From positions 17,775,869 through 17,839,868 of the forward strand of contig JAKZAP010000009.1 of NCBI GenBank assembly GCA_023053575.1: a stretch of 64,000 nt of DNA. Reading direction: 5' to 3'. The position numbers were made by a program, and so were the translations under genes. The notes under the pieces are model-generated. The model was not told the DNA's origin. It did not search any database and saw only the letters and a list, made by a program, of their open reading frames with translations. Source of the stretch: Branchinecta lynchi. Its lineage: Eukaryota > Arthropoda > Branchiopoda > Anostraca > Branchinectidae. Numbering within the stretch: the stretch's first letter is position 1; each line of letters begins with the position of its first letter. Shown one piece after another: positions 12,261-24,087 of the stretch.

Positions 12261-12753
12261 CGCTCTAGACACAAATCTACAAATCTTACTAATCGACTGG
12301 GCGGATATATACTTCAGGATACCAGGAGGTGTCGGTGTATCCCCAACGAAAATCTCACTACCGTACGGAGATCCGAAAGCTCTTGGCACCGGCTTAGAAA
12401 ATTACCGGTATCCTCATCTTCACGACCGTAAAGACGACAAGCATATTTCCCATGCGGATTCTTCTTATTTCTATCAAACAACTTTTGTGCTTTTGCTCGG
12501 ATCTTTTTATCTTTTAGTTGTTTTCTTTTTTATTATTGCTGGTTTCGCTGGACGTGTCACCGGGTTGTGTTGGGGACCGGGTGCTGACGGGAGATCGAGC
12601 ACTGGACTCAAGTCCGTACCGTCCGGACTCAAGAAGTCCTCAAATGTCAGACTCAAGGAGTCGTTCATGCTTTCGGAGCAGTTCGTCCTGTACAAAAAGG
12701 GGAAACAACCGTCAAGTGCATGGACTAGATGGAAAAGAGAGGATGGAGAGGAA
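12261..12753 (+). CDS. Possible exon of the tincar-like gene with one membrane segment
   Basis: An acceptor TATATTCCAG at 12251-12260 is followed by a frame open from 12169 to a stop at 12849. In the frame fixed by phase 2 from upstream the peptide begins ALDTNLQILLIDWADIYF, continues with RIPGGVGVSPTKISLPYG and RYPHLHDRKDDKH, and then has a strong membrane segment (TTFVLLLGSFYLLVVFFF) followed by FAGRVTGLCWGPG and a basic, Ser/Lys-rich region. Possible donors are AAG/GTGTAT at 12754 and CAG/GTGGAT near 12808; the end given is the first of these. The length of the open frame in an AT-rich genome and the membrane segment argue for coding, but I cannot align it to tincar from memory. Confidence 0.42.
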
Positions 12754-12849
12754 GGTGTATTTGCCCAGCTAGGAAAAAGCCTCAAAGACTCCAAAAAGGG
12801 GAGACAGGTGGATACGGGGCATATTTCCATTAGTACAAATGGCATGTAA

Positions 12850-14559
12850 TGAATTATGAATGTTGTATCTAGTTAAAGAAGTATTTCCATCCCGTGCATT
12901 ACGAATGTATCTTCTCAGTAGGGCTCTGGGCTTTTTGTTATTTAGTTTATTATTAAAAAGAACCTGCACCTGAGAGGCACAGCAGAAAAGCCCTTGGAAA
13001 CTCATACGATAGCTTTCGTTCATTGTCTATTCCATTTTAAGATGAAAAGATTTTACACAAATCAAGACTGTCAAGTACTGTACATTTCTTACATACCATC
13101 CTTGCCGTTATTGGAACACATGCATTACTTCTTGCCCGTTGACTTTGTGCAAATTTTCCTTCTAATACCCAGGCCCTTCACGTTTCTATCTTTGACCATT
13201 TTTCCGCTTACCATGTTTGGAGAAGATTTGATTGAAGTTTGGTACTGAATATCCCACTGAAACCTTTTTTTTTTTTTTTTTTTTTTTTAGACCCGCGTAG
13301 CATCTTTCCAAACATTTTGATTGTTTACTTTTTGGGCTACGACTCCTCCTCCACTCGGTGACGTTAATATTTCCTTAATCTCTTTAACGTCACCTACTCT
13401 TTCTAAACAAACATACACACTTCAAACTGTAATAAATTTTAACATGTGCATTTCAACTATACAATTTAATTTTTTTAATTTAAATTTACCAATCTTATAT
13501 TTCAATACAATTATAAACCTTTTTCTACGAAATCACCACCTCTAGACATAAAAACTTCTACAAAATAAAAACGAAAAAAAAAACACCACCGTCCCCTATA
13601 ATCTAAAATTAAACTCCATAATCCATAATTTCAAACCACTCTACTTACTTTAATCTTTAGCCTAGTTTAAATTTAAGAAAAAACAACATAAAAGTTTCCA
13701 ATCTGCCCCCAAATCATATTTATTTTATTTTCTAAATTTCTAAACAATTTACTTTAATTTTCATTATTCATTTCTTAAACATTTCACAATAATGTTTAAG
13801 AACTGAAACCTTTGGTCCTGTTTCTGTCCCATGCCAGATTAACTCCTTTGTAAACTATGCGCTATTTTCGAAATTTTGATCTACCTTGAACCTCGCTTTG
13901 AACCTAATGCAGTTTATAATCAAACAGAGAAGCAAGAAAAAGGATGAATTGCCAACCCCTGGAAATTGGTGGAAGAAGAAAATCAATGCAATTGTTGATT
14001 GAAAAAAATGTCTGGTTATTTTCATGTTAGCCCATTTGCGGTCAGCGTGTCCGCAGAATACCTGATTGAAAGAAGCTGTGAACGTGAGAGTTCCTGCCGG
14101 TCTTCTAATATACATTAACCACAGTAAACCATGTCCGCTCCAGTGCACATAAAAACGACATATTTTTTCTTCTACTACGTTAAAGCAAAACTAGACCTAC
14201 GGTGCCTGGGTAACGTGAAGTGTTGCAGCAGTGTTGTTTCTGCGCTATGAAGCTATCAACCCATCGAGGTTCTTGAATTGACATGTTTTTTTTTGTCTGG
14301 AGATGATACAATCCATCACACAGCTATCCTTCAGCGTTGAAACAAAAAATATACCGGAAGTAGGACTAAATTGACTTTGTAGTCAGTTAGACTTTATCCT
14401 TTTCAATCGTAGACATCGTGACTGATGAAAACTTGGAACATTATCTTATATAACCTAGTTTGTATTATAAAGCTATCCTCAACTTTTCAGGATCAAAATA
14501 ATGCGTAAGCACTTAATTTAATTCTAAGTTACAGCGATAGACCATGGAGACGTAATTTT
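12850..14559. other. Intronic, AT-rich, no gene seen
   Basis: A T run at 13264-13288 and a C/A/T-rich stretch 13380-13800 related to 1060-1160. A fragment of family J is near 13804. Nothing coding is recognised. Confidence 0.4.
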
Positions 14560-14925
14560 CTTACCCTCACAATTCTTACTAAAAATGATCTTTTCGCGAT
14601 GAAATGACTCGTGTTCGATAATACCATTACTTTCCACGTGAAATTAGCGGTTTTCTTGTTAGTGCTTGTCGACTCTACCCACTTCTTGCTCTCGGACGCC
14701 GTGGCTGGACGCAAAATATTTGAAACCTGGCGCACCTTGGTTAAAAAATAGGGAAACTAAGCAAAACAACAGAGTTCCAGATCAGAAAATAGGCCCGATG
14801 GTCTACTATGTCGTTCAGAATGAAAAACAATACTTTGAAGCTTATTATGTCCTTGTTGTAAGACTTGTCTGCGGACCTTGAAGCTTTTTGCAAGTAGGTT
14901 TTGCGTGACTGGCAAAATAGGCAAG
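14560..14925 (+). repeat. Dispersed repeat pair, copy 1
   Basis: It shares with 40640-41005 CGATGAAATG, ATACCATTACTT, GTGAAATTAGCG, TTTTCTTGTTAG, GCTTGTCGACTCTA, GAAATATTTGAAA, AAGCAAAACAA and GCGTTGCGTGACTGGCAAAA-like blocks. It looks roughly three-quarters identical by eye. No ends were defined. Confidence 0.45.
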
Positions 14926-14943
14926 AGATAGAATGTTTGACTC

Positions 14944-15110
14944 AAGGCCGTATCCAGGGGGGGGAGGCTAGGGGTTGACCCTACCCCTCCCGAAACATAC
15001 AAAAATAATAATTGTATAGGCCTTTCCCTCTGATTTGTGTTTTTTGCATTTTTTTTGTCCGACCAGCAGGCAACCCCCTCTCCCCGAAATAAATTCCTGG
15101 ATACGGGCCT
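14944..15110 (+). mobile_element. Poly-G MITE, family B, copy 1
   Basis: AAGGCCGTATCCAGGGGG opens and CCTGGATACGGGCCT closes it, giving terminal inverted repeats of about 15 bp. Between them are a G run, a CCCCTCCCGAAAC block and GGCAACCCCCTC...GAAATAAATT. No coding capacity. The TSD is unclear in this copy. Confidence 0.7.
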
Positions 15111-15145
15111 GGTAGACTAGGAACTATTCCCATGATAAATAGTGG

Positions 15146-15195
15146 TGAAAGGTTGCGGGTTCGAATCCCGCCTGTGGAGCACTTCAGGTAACTAT
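15146..15195 (+). mobile_element. Fragment of a tRNA-derived SINE (B box)
   Basis: GGTTGCGGGTTCGAATCCCG is an ideal T-arm/B-box sequence and is followed by CCTGTGGAGCACTT, the same junction as at 23216 and 54680. No A box is visible; a poly-G MITE ends just upstream at about 15110. Confidence 0.5.
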
Positions 15196-15249
15196 TTATA
15201 ATACTCGTGTACTAAACTAAACCTTTCTTTAACTGGTTTGTCGAGGCCT

Positions 15250-16262
15250 AGGTCTTCTATTAGTAGTTTTTTAGTTTTTAGTTTTTGGGACCCCAAAACG
15301 TAAGTGGAGGGATACCTATGACATCGTAAAGTTGTCCGTCTGACCGTCCGTCCGTCCGTCTCTTAGCACGATAACTCTCGAAGGGGTTACGATATTTTGA
15401 TCAAACTTGGCATGAGGACTCTTTAGGTCAAAGTACAGGTCAAGTTCGAAGATGGTCAATGTAGCTGTATATTTAGGAGTGGGGGAGGGGTTTAAAATTA
15501 AGGGGAACAAAAAATATTTTTAAAAAGCTAATGAAATAGTCGAATTAGGGGTACGGAGACATGCTGAATCCGAATATGAAATTTATTTTCTCGCCGGACA
15601 AACAGTTCACCCGGAATCCGGTAAATACCGGAATATTTGTGAAAAGTAATATGAAGTTGATTGGAGGTTCGATTTAGGGGCAAGGAAACGTGCTGAGTCC
15701 GAATATGGAAATTATTTTCTCTTCGGACAATTAGTTCGGCCGGAATCCGTCCAAAACCGGAGAATTTGTAAAAAGTAAAAGTTTTTGCGGTTAAGTAGAC
15801 ATGCTGAATTTGCACATGACAACCATTTTCTCACCGGACGTATAGATTGCTCGGAATCCGGCTGAAACCAGAAAATGTGTTAAAAGTAAAAGTTTAATTG
15901 GAAGTTTATTAGAGGTTGGGTGTAGGGGTAAGGAGACATGCTGAATTCGTTTTTGAGCTTTATTTTTTCGCCGGACAAGTTGTTCCGGAATTCCGCCGAA
16001 ACCGGAAAATTGGCAGAAGTAAGGCAGGAAGTTACGATCTGCTTTCTTCAAAATAAATATGACTTAAAGGGGTAAACACACATGCTGAATCCATATCTGA
16101 ACTTGGTTCTATCATATGATTAGCTAGTTTGCCTTAATCTTTTTCTAAATTTTAATAGTAGTTCAAGGAGTCTGGCGAAGACTGGATCTGGCGAAGACAA
16201 GACCCAATTGCCTGGATCAAATTTGAACTTTTGGGATCCCATCGAAACCTTTGGTCTTGTTA
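15250..16262 (+). repeat. Complex repeat, family J, copy 1 (GTCCGTCCGTC motif plus internal 125-bp units)
   Basis: It starts near TTTTTGGGACCCCAAAACG, GGAGGGATACCTATGACATC and a run CCGTCCGTCCGTCCGTC, then CACGATAACTCTCGAAGGGG. From 15540 it has four to five degenerate units of about 125 bp with GGAGACATGCTGAATCCGAA and GCCGGACA...CGGAATCCG. It ends GGCGAAGAC...GGGATCCCATCGAAACCTTT. No coding capacity was seen. Confidence 0.6.
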
Positions 16263-16591
16263 GTTAGTAAGATCGAAGTATAAGCTGGCTCACCTTCAGT
16301 CAAAAAATTCAGTGTTATGTAGGACATGTCCATATTAACATGACGAAAATGATACAATGGACTACCGTTCATTTTAAATAAGCAAACTAAAAGTAACGCC
16401 ACGCCGTACGAGATGAAAATTACAGGCAGCAAGTCCCCTGTGTCTTACAATATGAGTAATGGACAAGGTTTTACCTAACACTGACGTAATATTTTCCTCG
16501 GAATAACAAAAGCAGCGACTGCAAGAACAGGGTCGAACAAAACCGCCAAGGCAAAAACTTGCTTGCCACTCGGTTTGCTCCATAGCCTAGC

Positions 16592-16925
16592 CTGTCCAGT
16601 CTACCACAAATCCCTGATTTTGGGAAAGCCTATGCCAAACGCTGGGTATATCTAGCGTTTGTTATACCCTATGCCTAACGCTGGATACACTATGCCAAAC
16701 GCTGGATACTGGGACCCAATAAAATATTGATGATTTAGCTGAAGCTCAGAAATCAACCAATGAGAATTCATCTGTAGTGAGGTAGGTCAGGGTTAGGGTA
16801 CCAACAGCTATCCAGCGTTTGGCATAGGGTATCCAGCATTAGGCATAGGCTATGCCAAATGTCGGATATATCCAGCGTTTGGCATAGGGTATCGAAAAAT
16901 CGGGGTTTTGTGGTTGAGCCTGTCG
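16592..16925. mobile_element. Foldback element with about 118-bp arms built from 19-bp units
   Basis: Eight copies of TATGCCAAACGCTGGATA occur at 16631-16709 and 16809-16887. Their orientations run F R F F then R R F R, which is the mirror image, so the two clusters form the arms of one inverted repeat. The pairing continues outward (ACCACAAATCCCTGATTTT against AAAATCGGGGTTTTGTGGT). It lies between family J copies 1 and 2. Confidence 0.6.
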
Positions 16926-17389
16926 GGATAATAACTTTCGCGGTTTTTGCCCTATCACGATTTTTGCATGGCTCGATTCCCGATATTAACATTCGCCGTT
17001 TTATGTTTTCGTATTAGCATGTAAGCTTTCAAAGTAGTAAAAAACAAAATATTATAAGTTAACCATTTCTTTTGCGCTGTGAATTAATTGTTTTAAATAC
17101 TATTCTCGGGCGGGGAGATTCTTCTGCTGCCTTAATTAAGTTAACTAGGAGCAGATCCGGCCTAAGAAATCACATTCCCCTCCAAGCCATTTCGTCTGGA
17201 GTTCTTTTTGTTCGTACAGCGGGCGAGCTCCAAGACGACAAGGGAAGTGAATTACAGGCTGTATTGCTAGAATTGCTGGAAACCAAAAAAGATACTTGCG
17301 GCTAAATTGCCGGACTAAAGTGGGAACCAGATATCCCCAAGGATGGCGTGCCTTGATGCGATTATTCCCTCTGCAGGGGGGGGGGGGGG

Positions 17390-18712
17390 GTCTTCGAGGA
17401 AGCATAAGGTTTCGGTGTGTAAGGGGAGGGATACCTATGATCTTGTAAAAGGTGTCTGTCTGTCCGTCCGTCTGTAAGCACGAGCTCTCGAAGGGAACGA
17501 GATATTTGGTGAAACTTGGTGTTAGGATTGTTTGGGTCAAGGAACAGGTCGAGTTCATAGATGGACTTCACAGCTGTATATTAAGGGGAGCGGGTTCAAA
17601 TTAAGGGTGAAATTAAATATTTTTTGAAAGCTAGTGAGATAGTCGATATAAGGGCAAGGAGACATGCTGAACCCGAATATGAAATTTATTTTCCTTGCCA
17701 GACAAGTAGTTCACCCGGAATCCAGCAAAACCCGGAAAATTTGTAAAAAGTGAAAGTTAAATCTGAAGTTGATTAGAGGATCGATTCAGGGGTAAGGAGA
17801 CATGCTGAATCCTAATATTAAAATTATTTCTTCGCCGGAAAACAAGGTGGTCCCTACCCGACCCCTTTATCGATACAAGAGAAAGCTCTGCGCCGATGAC
17901 AACATCTTACACGTAGCGCCTTGGGTTAATTGGGTTTAGTTATGGCGGCAGGCAGTCTGTCATGGGGGGGAGGGGGGTAAACTTCGTATGAGGATTCACT
18001 GGTAAAGTACAGGCCAAGGTCGCAGATGTGTCCTTTAGCCCTATATTTAGAGGCAGAGTAGATGGGTTTCGAATTAAGGGTAAAATTCTGTTTTACAAGA
18101 TAATGAGATAGTCGTGTAGGGGTAAGGAGGCCCGACGAATCTGTATCTGAACTTAGTTTTCTTGCCAGACAGATGGTTCACCTCGAATTCGGCCCAAACT
18201 AAAAATTTGGTTGAAGCTCGAAGTTGTTTCTGAAGTCGATTAGAGATTCGGTATTGGGGTAAGGAGACATGCTGAATTGATTTTTGAACTTTATCTCCTT
18301 GACGAGTAAGCTTGCAAAATTTGCCAAACCGAAAATTTGGATCGAAAGGTTCGTCTCAATATCACTAGCTTTTTTGCTCTCTCCAGGAATGCTGCTAAAA
18401 TACGAGGAATTTGGTATAAACAAAACTTTCTAAAAGACCTTTCTGATGTCGACTAGAGATGAAGTATTGGAGTAAACATGCTTGCTGAATAAAAATCTTA
18501 ACTTGGTTTTCTCATTTGATTAGTTGTTTGGCCGTAAGTTGTCAAACATTCCAAAACGGGAATATTTGTTTTAACGCATTCGAGCGGTTGGCTGTGGGTA
18601 AATAAACTGGTCTGGCGAAGACTCGGACATCTACAAGATTCGATCGCCTGGACCAAGAAGTCCACAAATATTAAATTTGTGGGATCCCACCGAAACCTTT
18701 GGTCTTGTTGTA
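17390..18712 (+). repeat. Complex repeat, family J, copy 2
   Basis: It has the same order as copy 1: GGAGGGATACCTATGATC, CTGTCTGTCCGTCCGTCTG, GCACGAGCTCTCGAAGGG, repeated GGAGACATGCTGAAYCC units, then TCTGGCGAAGACTCGGACAT and GGGATCCCACCGAAACCTTT. It is longer than copy 1 because of extra internal units and a foreign G-rich insert near 17890-18000. Confidence 0.6.
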
Positions 18713-19448
18713 AATTGACGGTGAGCTAAATTTTTTTTTAACGTTTTATTATCATAATTTTTACTAAGTTTATAAGTAACGATAGTAAAGTAAAGATTAG
18801 TAAAAATAGTAAATATTGTGAGTCAAAGATTGTCGGTATCGGTTAGCCAAATTCGTCTTTATGTTCCTTTAATTTTATTTTTGCACTGTGAGGTCGCTTT
18901 GTCAGGATTAAAGCTCGTTTGATTGGTTGGGTATTAATATTTCACAATGTGTATTAATAATGTGTTTTGATTCTAATCAAGGATATTAATATTTGATTGG
19001 CAGTCAGCTTGGGCTGAAGGAAAATCTGTTGGATATTAATTTTTGTCAAGATTGTATGCAGGGTATGATGTTATCTTTCTGTTTCTTCTGATGTTCTTGG
19101 GCTTTTTGTGCAGTAAAATATGTTCCTGTGTGAAGTATCTTCAAAATTTGGGATATGAAGTTTAAACCATGTCTAATAGCCAATAGGTTTATGAAGTTTC
19201 ATGGCACACGAAGATGAATATCGTCTTTATTGTGTTTGGCATGCTCATGACCGAGAACAATTCAGTTGACCAACATCTGCAAAACTGCAATAAAAACGTA
19301 AAGACAACCATGCGTATCGTTTTTAATTGAAATAGTGTTGATTTCTGACGCATGGAATCAGATAGAACGGAAACTCCCTGAGCATAAATCTAGCTTAGTG
19401 ATGATGGTGAGGACATAACGCTTTGATCTGAGGCCGTTTCCTCTCAAT

Positions 19449-19760
19449 ATAGTTGATGGTAGAAAACGGATACGTCAGCTGAATTTTATCGGAGCTATAT
19501 TTCGGCCCTTCTTGGCAAGGGTCCTCTTCAGGCTCAAAACCGCTCAACTTGGAAAAATGAACTTGTGGGAAACACAAGTTTCCACAAATTTCACAAGTTG
19601 TTTCCCACAAGTTCGTTTTTCCAACTTGAGCGGTTTTGAGCCTGAAGAGCCCTTGCCAAGAAGGGCCGAAATTTAGCTCCAATAAAATTCAGCTGACGTA
19701 TCCGTTTTCCACCATCAACTATGATTCGCAGTCAGCTTGGGCTGAAGGAATATTTATCCT
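19449..19760 (+). mobile_element. Foldback element, family A, second subfamily
   Basis: Arms from 19449 (ATAGTTGATGGTAGAAAACG) return at 19722 as CGTTTTCCACCATCAACTAT. The core differs from the main subfamily (GAATTTTATCGGAGCTATAT instead of the GATTTTTCATCAGCG version) but shares TTTCGGCCCTTCTTGGCAAG. The inner segment AAAACCGCTCAACTTGGAAA is also inverted. The tail AGTCAGCTTGGGCTGAAGGA is at the right. A tail-only fragment is at about 18997-19032. Confidence 0.62.
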
Positions 19761-20219
19761 CACAATATGCAAGCAAGTTTGGGCGTTTTCTTAGTGTTTA
19801 TGAATTACAATCCTGGATAATCTTTCTAAACCAGTTTTGGATAGATTACCATTTAAACGCTGGACAGTTTTCTTCGCGTGTCTCCTTTATCCGTATCGCA
19901 AATATGTCTCTGTTGTTGAAAAGCGTGCAAAATTGTTCAGCCATAAAAAGCACAATAAAAATAGACAGGTGCAGACCGGTATAATCTTGTAAGGTATTTT
20001 GACATTTTAGGGGATCATGCGGGTCCTGTCTGTCAGTGCTGTCTCGTGTCTGTGCACGATTTTACCGCAATCCTTTACATAAGTTATCGGAGGAAATTGT
20101 TCATTCCTCGGTTCACGCTTGAAGACACCAGTATTTTTTTTTGTATTTTACCAGCAATCATTTTGGATTTTTTTGTTTGTTTTCTGTTTTGATCAACATT
20201 TGCTGCTATTGAGGGCAGC

Positions 20220-20393
20220 CAAGGCCGTATCCAGGGGGGGGGGGTTAGAGGGTTGACCCCCCCCCCCCGAAACATACAAAAATATTCATTTTTATAGGCT
20301 TTTCCCTCCGATCTGTCTCCTTTTTGTACTTTTTTGTGCGACCCGCAGGCAACCCCCTCCCCCCCCCCCGAAATAAATTCCTGGATACGGACC
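20220..20393 (+). mobile_element. Poly-G MITE, family B, copy 2, 10-bp TSD
   Basis: Ends are CAAGGCCGTATCCAGG and CCTGGATACGGACC, with the G and C runs typical of the family. TGAGGGCAGC flanks it at 20210-20219 and 20394-20403. Confidence 0.75.
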
Positions 20394-21111
20394 TGAGGGC
20401 AGCTATATTTGATTCCTGAAACTTTGTCTCGCCTTGACGGTGACTCACAATTGAGGGTGGGTTTGTATGAACCGAAAGTGGAAGGATAGATTGGGACTAA
20501 CGTTAACGCAAACATTAATGAAACAGCTAACGTTCGTTACGAGATATTCGCAGGCTTCCGAACTGGTGAAACTGTTCGAGCTGCTAAAGATTGGAAAATA
20601 CTGTTATTATCTTGAGAAAAGTCGTACTTCATTAATTAAAAAAAATACGTTGCAACAGTTGTAGGCTGTGCATTATTATGTACGAAACTACTCAAATTAA
20701 CGTATGGAAAGTATTGTTGCTCTCACTAGTTTTGTGCTCTAGAAGGAAAAGGCAGTCAGAACAGAACTAAAAGTGTTCTTTTGACAAAATTGTTAGTTAA
20801 ACTACAAAGTAGATGCTCTAACTCCCTAATTTATCTAATTCTCACCTAACTGCAAACTTTTCACCATCTGGTCTTTTGCGAAGTTATCGTCCATTTCCCA
20901 GGACCTCCACCTTTTTACCCAAGACCATTTTCCGCTTTCCATCTGGGAAGATATTTTTTTAGACCCGATCAATCCCTTTGTGTTTGTTTGGTTGTATTTA
21001 TTTTATGCATTTACTCCGTCATTATAAACTCAGTAATGTTTCCTTTTCCCTTTTCTAGCGCTTAAATAAAATTTCATGATCATCGTCAGATAGTGCTACG
21101 TTTACTTTTCG

Positions 21112-21410
21112 CTTAAAGGACCTGTCTTACCTATAATACTACTGCATCCTACTTCCGTAATCACTCCATATATTTCTAAACTCAGAGACCCCAATTTCGT
21201 ACGGTACATTCTAACCTCTCTAACAAAACCTCGCTAATTTTCTCACTTGTCGTGTTGTATCGCTGTCGACCGTTGTCTGCGAGAAGTTTTTCCATCAGTA
21301 AAAACCGGTTTTGTAAATTATGTAAAGGCTTAAAACAGCCAACACTGTGGGTATTTGTTGAAAGGACAGCATATTTTTAAATACTGTAAATTGAAGAGTA
21401 AATAGTGAGT
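21112..21410 (-). mobile_element. Family E repeat, reverse copy
   Basis: It shares CTTAAAGGACCTGTCTTACC, CAGAGACCCCAATTTCGTAC, GTCGACCGTTGTCTGCGAG and TTGAAGAGTAAATAGTG with the copy at 45040. A shorter, more diverged reverse copy is at about 8760-8975. Confidence 0.55.
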
Positions 21411-21419
21411 CGAAAGTGC

Positions 21420-21800
21420 CAAAAGTGGCACTTTCGTACTACCCGTGGCAACCCTGCATATTTTTAGCGATTGGTATGGGTTATTTCTACTTTCTTTCGC
21501 CGTCTCTGTCTGGGTACTGGTTGGTACTGGTTTTCTCAGGATTGGGTTCGGCGCCTGTTCATTTTTGCTCTCCTTTTATTTAGTGTGCTATATTTCCCCT
21601 TTCTAGTACGTAGGCTAAATAAACTTTCATCATCATAAAAGAGCTACGTTCTAGAGAAAAGCCGCACTTGCGTGCTATTCATGACAACCCTACATATTCG
21701 TAGCTACTGGTTATTTCTACTTTCTTTCGCTGTGTCTGTCTGGGTTCTGGTTTGTTACTGGTTTTCTAAGGATCGGGTTCGGCGTCAGTATGGTGATTTT
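21420..21800 (+). repeat. Direct duplication, about 235-bp spacing
   Basis: GGTTATTTCTACTTTCTTTC, then TGTCTGGGTACTGG or TGTCTGGGTTCTGG, then GGTTTTCT and GGGTTCGGCG occur at 21478-21555 and 21710-21785. The flanks (GCACTTTCGTACTACCCGTGGC and GCACTTGCGTGCTATTCATGAC) also correspond. Confidence 0.5.
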
Positions 21801-22819
21801 GCTGGTCTGCTAATCGTGTGTAAAACGGAGCTGGATATTACGGTCTGTGGTTTTCGGCATCGCATATGGTCTGTAATATCTCCACGCATCAGAGATGTGC
21901 GGATTAATCAAAGTGGGAACTTTGTTTTTATTTGTTTGATGTTTTTATCATTTATTAAGAGGGTCATCTTTACTCCGTTTGGTTGTTTGTAGCATTTGAT
22001 AGTGGCATAGAGGTTCGGGAAATAAATACAAATTGGCAATTTATTTATTTGTGACCCGCTTTTTGGATAACAGCGGAGTATGAGTAAAATACACATTAAA
22101 ACACTAAACAAAAAAAATGTAAATAGACATGACTACATTCTTTTCATATAGATTAAAAAACACACTAAATAGACTAAACATTTTACACAGTGACAAGCAC
22201 ATTAAATGGGTCCAGGAATGAAAACTGTCTAATAATTTCGTGGGCTGAGAGGGCAGGATGTTTGTGGTTTTTATTTTAATCTAGGTCCCTCTGTGAAAGG
22301 AGAGAGCCCCCTTTTTTCGTATTTTGACAAAAAAACAAACTTTTCTTTAAAGGCTCTGCCAAAGCATCGTAGCTGACGTATCCGTTTTATGCATTTTTTT
22401 ACTATTACACATTGACTTTAAAAAATGGGCAAGCAAACTTAGGAATGAAATAGACAAGAAACAATTGTACTTCTGTACACATATAATTTTTACACTTACC
22501 ACTTCGGTCCCTGGCCGGACCCCTTCCGAAGTTGGATAGCCTAGGGTTGCCTAGTTTGTCTAGGCAGAAGTTCGCCACTGCCCTTTTGCTCCTTTGAGGG
22601 GGAAGGAAGATCAGGCCTACCTAGCTTTAGACCTATATAGCCTGTGGTGTCTAAAGTGTTGTCTCGGACGACTCTGACGGCTTTTCTGTAGCAAGAAAAC
22701 TATAGTCTAGGTTTTTCGTATCAAGTTTATGTCTCGACAGTTTTAATCATTCTTATGACCGTTTTTTGTCTGACTATTCTTTAGCTTGCGAACTATGCTC
22801 TCTAACCCCTCTGTAGATC

Positions 22820-23075
22820 AGTAGAGTAATACTCTATATGACTCAGTCCAAAACACGTCAATGATCCTCAGGAAGAACGAGAAAACGTCTCACTAGCGAC
22901 TCAAACTCAACAACTCAAAATCCTGTGTCAGACGATCACGGCGATCTTCGGGAGCACCTGTGATACCCGAGGTGATACCGAGTCTGGCTCTTCTGCTAGG
23001 TACCCGTCGATTTTTATTATTATTATTTATTTCAAATTTTGCATCGGCAAGGAGAGTAAGTCATTAAGAGCATTG
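22820..23075 (+). repeat. Family G repeat, copy 2
   Basis: It carries CTCAAACTCAACAACTCAAA, CGATCACGGCGATCTTCGGG and GGCAAGGAGAGTAAGTCATT, and is interrupted by an AT-rich TTATTATTATTATTTATTTC stretch at about 23012-23035. Confidence 0.5.
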
Positions 23076-23185
23076 GTCCGAGGGACGGAGCTTGGTTCGT
23101 TGAGGGAATTCTGACTCCCCATGCAGATGTCAATCAACGGACCGGGCTCCGACCCCGACTTTGAACTTAGTCAAATTTCAGTCAA

Positions 23186-23265
23186 GGTCGAAGGTCCTGG
23201 GTCCAAATCCCAGCTGAGGAGCACTTTTATCTTCAGTTTTCAGTCCACTACATTATAAAAGTTAA
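23186..23265 (+). mobile_element. Fragment of the same SINE family (B box plus body)
   Basis: GGTCCTGGGTCCAAATCCCA is a tRNA T-arm/B-box-like segment, followed by GAGGAGCACTTTTATC and TTCAGTCCACTAC, which match the body of the SINE at 54535-54760. The A-box half is missing. Confidence 0.5.
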
Positions 23266-23599
23266 ATATCGTCTTCACCATCAAATTAAGTCTTCACATC
23301 CATTTGATTTCACCCCGAGGCTTTGCCATAGGAGCCCTGGATTGTCTAAGAGGCTTCGACATCGGAGTCCTGGACTTCTTACTTCATGACATTTCTTATC
23401 CGTCCTACTTCAGCCACGCGCATCTCATTTCTTCTTGAATGGAGACATGTATTCGAAGAAATCCTCTATTTCAAAAATTTACCTCTGGTTTATTTGTCAC
23501 GGTACAAGTTCCATCTAAGTAATTTGTACTTTTCATTCTTCAAGAGGGGGTGGGGGGCGGGGATACCTAGCAATAGACCCATGGAGCCTGAATGAAGAA

Positions 23600-23815
23600 T
23601 GAAAGAAGGATTTATGACGCACTATCCAAGGGCGTAAATGCAGTAGAAAAGGACAAAGAAATATAAAATAATCGCAAAATATTAAAAAAAAAAAATCCGT
23701 AAACGTTCACTAATTTGGTATCAGATTGATGGGATCGTGGGTAGGTAAGTTTCTAATCGGACAATACAAATTGTAGGAGAGGGCTTCAAGCGTCAACAAC
23801 GGGTTGACAGTGTCT
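23600..23815 (-). repeat. Interspersed repeat with GAATGAATG-like edge, copy 1
   Basis: It is similar to 63265-63480: TTTATGACGCACTAYCCAAG, GTAG/CAGTA...AAAGGA, AATTTGGTATCAGATTGATG, GGGATCGTGG and GGAGAGGGCTTCAAGCGTCA. The GAATGAATGAATG edge of the second copy looks like a LINE or SINE tail read in reverse. Confidence 0.5.
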
Positions 23816-24087
23816 AACCCTTTCTTGCAGTGTCTAAAAGTTTTGCTTTGGACAACTCCGGTGTCTATTGTGCAGCCGAAACCCTGTAGACTCGTGACAT
23901 CTTTATCGCTGGTGAATTAAAGGACGAGCAGCCGTTCGCTGTCACGCGACTGCTAATTGATTGACCAAAACTAAGCCTACTCAGTATTGGCCTATGACAT
24001 CTGCCTCTCTTTATAGTCAGCTTCGTCATCATGAGGGATTTTTAACTTCAAACCACTTACTATACTCCTCTAACTGTCTTGGTACGC

